Shown here one piece after another: positions 5,219 to 7,915 of a stretch of 7,915 bases of DNA. The stretch spans positions 1-7,915 of the forward strand of contig DVGP01000156.1 of NCBI GenBank assembly GCA_018712665.1, given 5' to 3'. Below the pieces are notes generated by a model that saw nothing but the letters and a program-made list of their open reading frames with translations, searched no databases and was not told where the DNA came from. The position numbers and the translations under genes were made by a program. Position 1 is the first letter of the stretch, and the number at the start of each line of letters is the position of its first letter. Source of the stretch: Candidatus Pelethomonas intestinigallinarum (GTDB taxonomy: Bacteria; Bacillota; Clostridia; Oscillospirales; Oscillospiraceae).

Positions 5219-6295
5219 ATGAAGATCGGGATGCTCACCAGCGGCGGCGACTGCCAGGGCCTGAACTCCGCCCTGCGGGGCGTGGCCAAGACCCTCTACA
5301 ACGAGTTTGGCAACCAGGTGTCCATCTATGGCATCCGGGACGGCTACCGGGGTCTTATCGAGGGGGACTACCACAAGATGGAGCCCCGGGACTTTTCCGA
5401 CATCCTCACCCTGGGCGGCACCATCCTTGGCACCTCCCGCCAGCCCTTCAAGGAGATGACCAAGGCCAGGGACGACAGCGAGGAGACCAAGCTGGAGAAG
5501 ATGCTGGCCACAGTGAAGAAGGCCAGGTTCGACTGTCTGGTGATCCTGGGGGGCAACGGCACCCACAAGACCGCCAACCTCCTCAGCCAGCACGGCGTCA
5601 ACGTGGTCACCCTGCCCAAGACCATCGACAACGACCTGTGGGGCACGGAAATGACCTTCGGCTTCCAGTCCGCCATGGACATCGCCGTGTCGGTCATCGA
5701 CTCCATCCACTCCACCGCCTTCTCCCACTCCCGGGTGTTCATCGTGGAGGTCATGGGCCACAAGGCCGGATGGCTGACCCTGTACGCCGGCATCGCCTCC
5801 GGCGCCGACGTGATCGTCATCCCCGAGATCCCCTACTCCGCGGAGAAGATCGCCCAGGCCATTGAGCGCCGCCAGGAGAGCGGCAAGCGCTTCTCCATCC
5901 TGGCCGTGGCCGAGGGGGCTGTCAGCCGCGAGGAGGCCAAGATGAGCAAGAAGGAGTTCAAGGCCGCCCGGGAGGCCATGACCCACCCCTCCATCTCCTA
6001 CCGGCTGGCCAGCGAGCTGAAGGAGCTCACCGGCCAGGAGATCCGGGTGACCATCCCCGGCCACTACCAGAGGGGCGGCATCCCCTGCGCCGCGGACCGG
6101 CTCCTCACCAGCCGCCTGGGCGTGGCCGCCGCGGAGCTGATCCGGGACGGGAAATTCGGCTACATGGTGGCCCTGCAGAACAACTGCATCGTCCCCGTCC
6201 CCCTCAGTGAGGTGGCGGGCAAGCTCAAGACCGTGCCGCCGGATGGCGAGGTGGTCCGGGCCGCCCGGGCCCTGGGCCTGTGCATGGGCGACTGA
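5219..6295 (+). CDS. pfkA: 6-phosphofructokinase (PFK-A superfamily, mixed-signature type)
   Basis: A 358-residue cytoplasmic enzyme of the PfkA superfamily, which phosphorylates fructose 6-phosphate to fructose 1,6-bisphosphate in glycolysis. Visible motifs are TSGGDCQGLN (7-16), GGTILGTSR (66-74), GGNGTHKTA (111-119), PKTIDND (133-139, catalytic Asp137 equivalent to E. coli Asp127), SHSR (169-172), VEVMGHKAGW (176-185) and GHYQRGG (281-287). The two residues used to tell donors apart give Gly114 (ATP-type, E. coli Gly104) and Lys134 (common in PPi-type and in the ATP enzymes of mixed groups, E. coli Gly124). ATP is more likely because of Gly114, but PPi use cannot be excluded. Asn113 stands where E. 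coli has Asp103, and His181 where it has Arg171. It is 79 bp after ppk1 on the same strand with no strong terminator between, so read-through is possible. Confidence 0.92.
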   Translation: MKIGMLTSGGDCQGLNSALRGVAKTLYNEFGNQVSIYGIRDGYRGLIEGDYHKMEPRDFSDILTLGGTILGTSRQPFKEMTKARDDSEETKLEKMLATVKKARFDCLVILGGNGTHKTANLLSQHGVNVVTLPKTIDNDLWGTEMTFGFQSAMDIAVSVIDSIHSTAFSHSRVFIVEVMGHKAGWLTLYAGIASGADVIVIPEIPYSAEKIAQAIERRQESGKRFSILAVAEGAVSREEAKMSKKEFKAAREAMTHPSISYRLASELKELTGQEIRVTIPGHYQRGGIPCAADRLLTSRLGVAAAELIRDGKFGYMVALQNNCIVPVPLSEVAGKLKTVPPDGEVVRAARALGLCMGD

Positions 6296-6304
6296 GGCAA
6301 GTAA

Positions 6305-6463
6305 AAAACTTCATGCGATGGGGCGCACCACAAATACAAGCAAAAGCCGGGGCGCATGAAGTTTTTGCGCATATGGGCCGTCCCGGCCCATGCGCTTTTA
6401 ATTTCATGGCCGTGCCGCTGAAAGCGGCACATGGCCAATTTTGCTATGCAAAAGCATAGCAAA
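6305..6463 (+). repeat. Structured 159-bp intergenic repeat, copy 2
   Basis: Second copy of the element at 388-546, same orientation and length. Stem I pairs AAAAACTTCATGCG (from 6304) with its complement at 6353-6366 across a long loop. Stem II pairs GCGC and ATGGGCC (6367-6379, AT bulge) with 6385-6395. Stem III pairs GTGCCGCT (6412-6419) with 6423-6430 around GAA, flanked by extra GGCC pairs. Stem IV pairs GCTATGC (6443-6449) with 6454-6460 around AAAA. It starts 9 bp after the phosphofructokinase stop and ends 5 bp before the glycosylase Shine-Dalgarno, so it fills the whole gap. Stem I, flanked by A-runs on the left and T-runs on the right, could also act as a weak terminator. Confidence 0.85.
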
Positions 6464-6468
6464 CAGAC

Positions 6469-6474
6469 AGGAGG
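6469..6474 (+). promoter_or_regulatory. Ribosome binding site of the DNA glycosylase gene
   Basis: A perfect AGGAGG sits 9 bases before the GTG at 6484 and fixes that non-ATG start. It begins only 5 bases after the last stem of repeat copy 2, so folding of the repeat could affect access to it. Confidence 0.8.
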
Positions 6475-6483
6475 AGCGCCTTT

Positions 6484-7095
6484 GTGGGAAAGCTGGAGGC
6501 TGGATTTTTCCTCCGGGACACGGTGGAGGTGGCCCGGGACCTGCTGGGCCGGTATCTGGTCCGCCGGGACGGGGAGGAGACCATGGTCTGCCGCATCACG
6601 GAGACCGAGGCCTATGTGGCCGCCATCGACAAGGCCTGCCACGCCTACGGCGGCAGGCGCACCGCCAGGACCGAGACCCTCTACGCCGGCCCCGGCACCG
6701 CCTACGTCTACCTGATCTACGGCGTGTACCACTGCCTGAACTTCATCACCGGGCCGGAGGGGGTGGCCTCCGGGGTCCTGATCCGGGGCTGCCGGCCGGT
6801 GTGGAACGCGGACGCCGTGGCCCGGCGGCGCTTCGGCGTCCCCGCCGGGGCGCTGACCGCCTACCAGCGGAAAAATTTCATGAACGGGCCGGGAAAGGTC
6901 TGTAAAGGATTATCCATTGACAGATCTCTCAACAACTTACCTCTGGGCAGCGAGGCCCTGTATCTGGCGGAGGATATTCCGGAGCTGGACCTCCCCCCTC
7001 GCCGGGACACCCTCCCCTTCCATACCGGCAAGCGCATCGGCATCGACTACGCCGAGGAGGCCATCGACTTCCCCTGGCGGTTCTGGATAGACTGA
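6484..7095 (+). CDS. mpg: DNA-3-methyladenine glycosylase (AAG/MPG family)
   Basis: A 203-residue monofunctional DNA glycosylase of the AAG family, which excises alkylated purines such as 3-methyladenine and related lesions to start base excision repair. The start reads FFLRDTVEVARDLLGRYLV (8-26). The active site ITETEAYVAAIDKACHAYGG (38-57) keeps the general-base Glu42, Tyr44 and His53, equivalent to human AAG Glu125, Tyr127 and His136, with identical spacing. PGTAYVYLIYGVYHCLN (70-86) supplies the lesion-stacking Tyr76 (human Tyr159). GPGKVCKGLSIDRSLNNLPL is the conserved DNA-contact segment, and the protein ends in the usual PWRFWID. Length is normal for bacteria. It starts with GTG behind AGGAGG and is 19 bp ahead of the HAD gene, probably co-transcribed. 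A short stretch around 6870-6945 is less GC-rich than the rest, though conserved in protein sequence. Confidence 0.95.
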   Translation: MGKLEAGFFLRDTVEVARDLLGRYLVRRDGEETMVCRITETEAYVAAIDKACHAYGGRRTARTETLYAGPGTAYVYLIYGVYHCLNFITGPEGVASGVLIRGCRPVWNADAVARRRFGVPAGALTAYQRKNFMNGPGKVCKGLSIDRSLNNLPLGSEALYLAEDIPELDLPPRRDTLPFHTGKRIGIDYAEEAIDFPWRFWID

Positions 7096-7114
7096 ATAAC
7101 CATAGGAGAACTCC

Positions 7115-7738
7115 ATGCTGATTTTTGATCTGGACGGCACCCTCATCGACTCCAACGGCGTCTGGGTGGAGGTGGACAAGACCTTCCTGGCCCGGCGGAA
7201 CGCCCCGTACACAAGAGAATACTACCAGGGCGTGGCCCACACCACCCTGTACAAATGCGCCGAGTTCACCAGGGACTACCTCCACCTGGAGGAGTCCTGT
7301 GAGGCCATCATCGCCGAGTGGATGGATCTGGTGCAGGACGCCTACCGCCACGTGGCCCTGAAGCCCCACGTCCGGGAGTACCTGGACCGGTGCCGGGCCT
7401 CCGGGCGGCGGATGGTCCTGTTCACCGCCTGCGTCCCCGAGCACTGCCAGGCGGCCCTGGACCGCCACGGCCTGGCCCCCTACTTCGAGCGGGTCCTCTA
7501 CGCCCAGGAGCTTGGTGTGGAGAAGAACTCCCCCGCCTCCTTCCGCCACGCGGCGGAGCTGCTGGGGGTGCAGCCAAGAGAGTGCGTCCTCTTCGACGAC
7601 TCCCTGGCCGCCTGCAAGGCCGCCAAGGCCGCCGGCATGACGGTGGTGGGGGTGGCGGACGACCACTTCCAGGACAGCCGCCCGGACATGCGGGAGCTGT
7701 GCGACCAGTATATCTCCGGGTTCGGGGACCTGCTATAA
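7115..7738 (+). CDS. HAD-superfamily hydrolase (phosphatase, subfamily IA-like)
   Basis: A 207-residue HAD phosphatase with all four catalytic motifs. Motif I is FDLDGTLIDSN (nucleophile Asp5, acid/base Asp7), motif II is VLFTAC (Thr104), motif III is Lys137 in GVEKNSP, and motif IV is LFDDSLAACKAAKAAGM (Asp161, Asp162). Residues about 15-80 form a helical cap between motifs I and II, as in phosphoglycolate phosphatase and beta-phosphoglucomutase relatives. The substrate is probably a small phosphorylated metabolite. It is 19 bp after the glycosylase gene, with AGGAG 6 bp before the ATG. Phosphoglycolate phosphatases help clear 2-phosphoglycolate from DNA strand-end repair, which would fit the neighbour, but that is a guess; no substrate-specific residue supports it. 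Confidence 0.92.
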   Translation: MLIFDLDGTLIDSNGVWVEVDKTFLARRNAPYTREYYQGVAHTTLYKCAEFTRDYLHLEESCEAIIAEWMDLVQDAYRHVALKPHVREYLDRCRASGRRMVLFTACVPEHCQAALDRHGLAPYFERVLYAQELGVEKNSPASFRHAAELLGVQPRECVLFDDSLAACKAAKAAGMTVVGVADDHFQDSRPDMRELCDQYISGFGDLL

Positions 7739-7740
7739 AC

Positions 7741-7776
7741 AGCAAGCGGTGACGCGCTGGCGTGTCACCGCTTGCT
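7741..7776. terminator. Strong hairpin between convergent genes, likely bidirectional terminator
   Basis: A perfect 13-bp stem (AGCAAGCGGTGAC, 7741-7753, with 7764-7776) around a 10-nt loop begins 3 bases after the HAD stop codon. It is followed by ATTTG on the + strand and by TGTTTATAG on the minus strand, so the T-run is poor on both sides. Its place between two gene 3' ends, 18 bp from the next stop at 7795, supports termination in both directions. Confidence 0.7.
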
Positions 7777-7794
7777 ATTTGTGGAAGCAAAGCC

Positions 7795-7915
7795 TCACTC
7801 CACCTCCAGCACCTTCTCCGGGCCGTGGCCGCCGAAGATGTGCCAGGTCCCCGGCCCCAGAATCTCAGGGATGGCCCGGCGCTCCGCGGCGCACAGGACG
7901 GGGTCCGTGTCCACG
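7795..7915 (-). CDS. C-terminal 39 residues of an unrecognised protein (cut by window edge)
   Basis: On the minus strand an open frame enters from the right edge and ends at TGA (7797-7795). The 39 visible residues include DTDPVLCAAERRAIPEILG, then GPGTWHIFGGHGPEKVLEVE. The codon use is the same high-GC style as the neighbouring genes, and the stop falls just after the shared hairpin, which supports a real gene end. I do not recognise the family; the GTWHIFGGHGPEK segment looks like a conserved motif. The N-terminal part and the start lie outside the window. Confidence 0.6.
   Translation of the reverse strand, partial: VDTDPVLCAAERRAIPEILGPGTWHIFGGHGPEKVLEVE

Noticed and set aside
5180..6064. 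294-residue open frame on the minus strand opposite the phosphofructokinase
   Set aside because: Low-complexity His/Gly/Leu/Val composition antisense to a clear enzyme; no motif or ribosome binding site.

Overview
The window is a stretch of high-GC chromosome with strong AGGAGG-type ribosome binding sites. Its protein families and intergenic repeats are typical of a gut Firmicute. A high-GC member of the Oscillospirales (Flavonifractor/Pseudoflavonifractor-like) is my best guess, but it rests on overall character and not on a marker gene. No rRNA, tRNA, CRISPR array, transposase or phage gene is visible.

Layout, left to right. Positions 1-345 hold the C-terminal end of a TetR-type regulator on the + strand, noticeably more AT-rich than the rest. 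Positions 346-628 are intergenic and hold copy 1 of a 159-bp structured repeat (388-546) and the terminator of the next operon. Positions 2652-629 (minus strand) are a compact three-gene operon: a DUF362 protein, a flavodoxin and a TetR regulator, with gaps of 22 and 7 bp. Its promoter (TTGACA, 17 bp, TATCAT) carries two near-identical palindromic operators, one over the -35 and one just past the expected start of transcription. This is the pattern expected for a self-regulated redox module. The 321-bp gap 2653-2973 also carries a divergent promoter for the next gene.

Positions 2974-5139 encode polyphosphate kinase (ppk1) and 5219-6295 encode a phosphofructokinase with mixed ATP/PPi-type signature residues, both on the + strand. 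Positions 6296-6483 hold copy 2 of the structured repeat, ending 5 bp before the Shine-Dalgarno of a 3-methyladenine DNA glycosylase (6484-7095). A HAD-family phosphatase (7115-7738) follows 19 bp later. A strong hairpin at 7741-7776 separates it from the tail of a convergent, unrecognised gene at the right edge.

Most genes are ordinary housekeeping or accessory functions. The two things most worth attention are the 159-bp repeat, whose two copies keep the same four stems through compensatory base changes, and the twin-operator TetR/flavodoxin/DUF362 operon.
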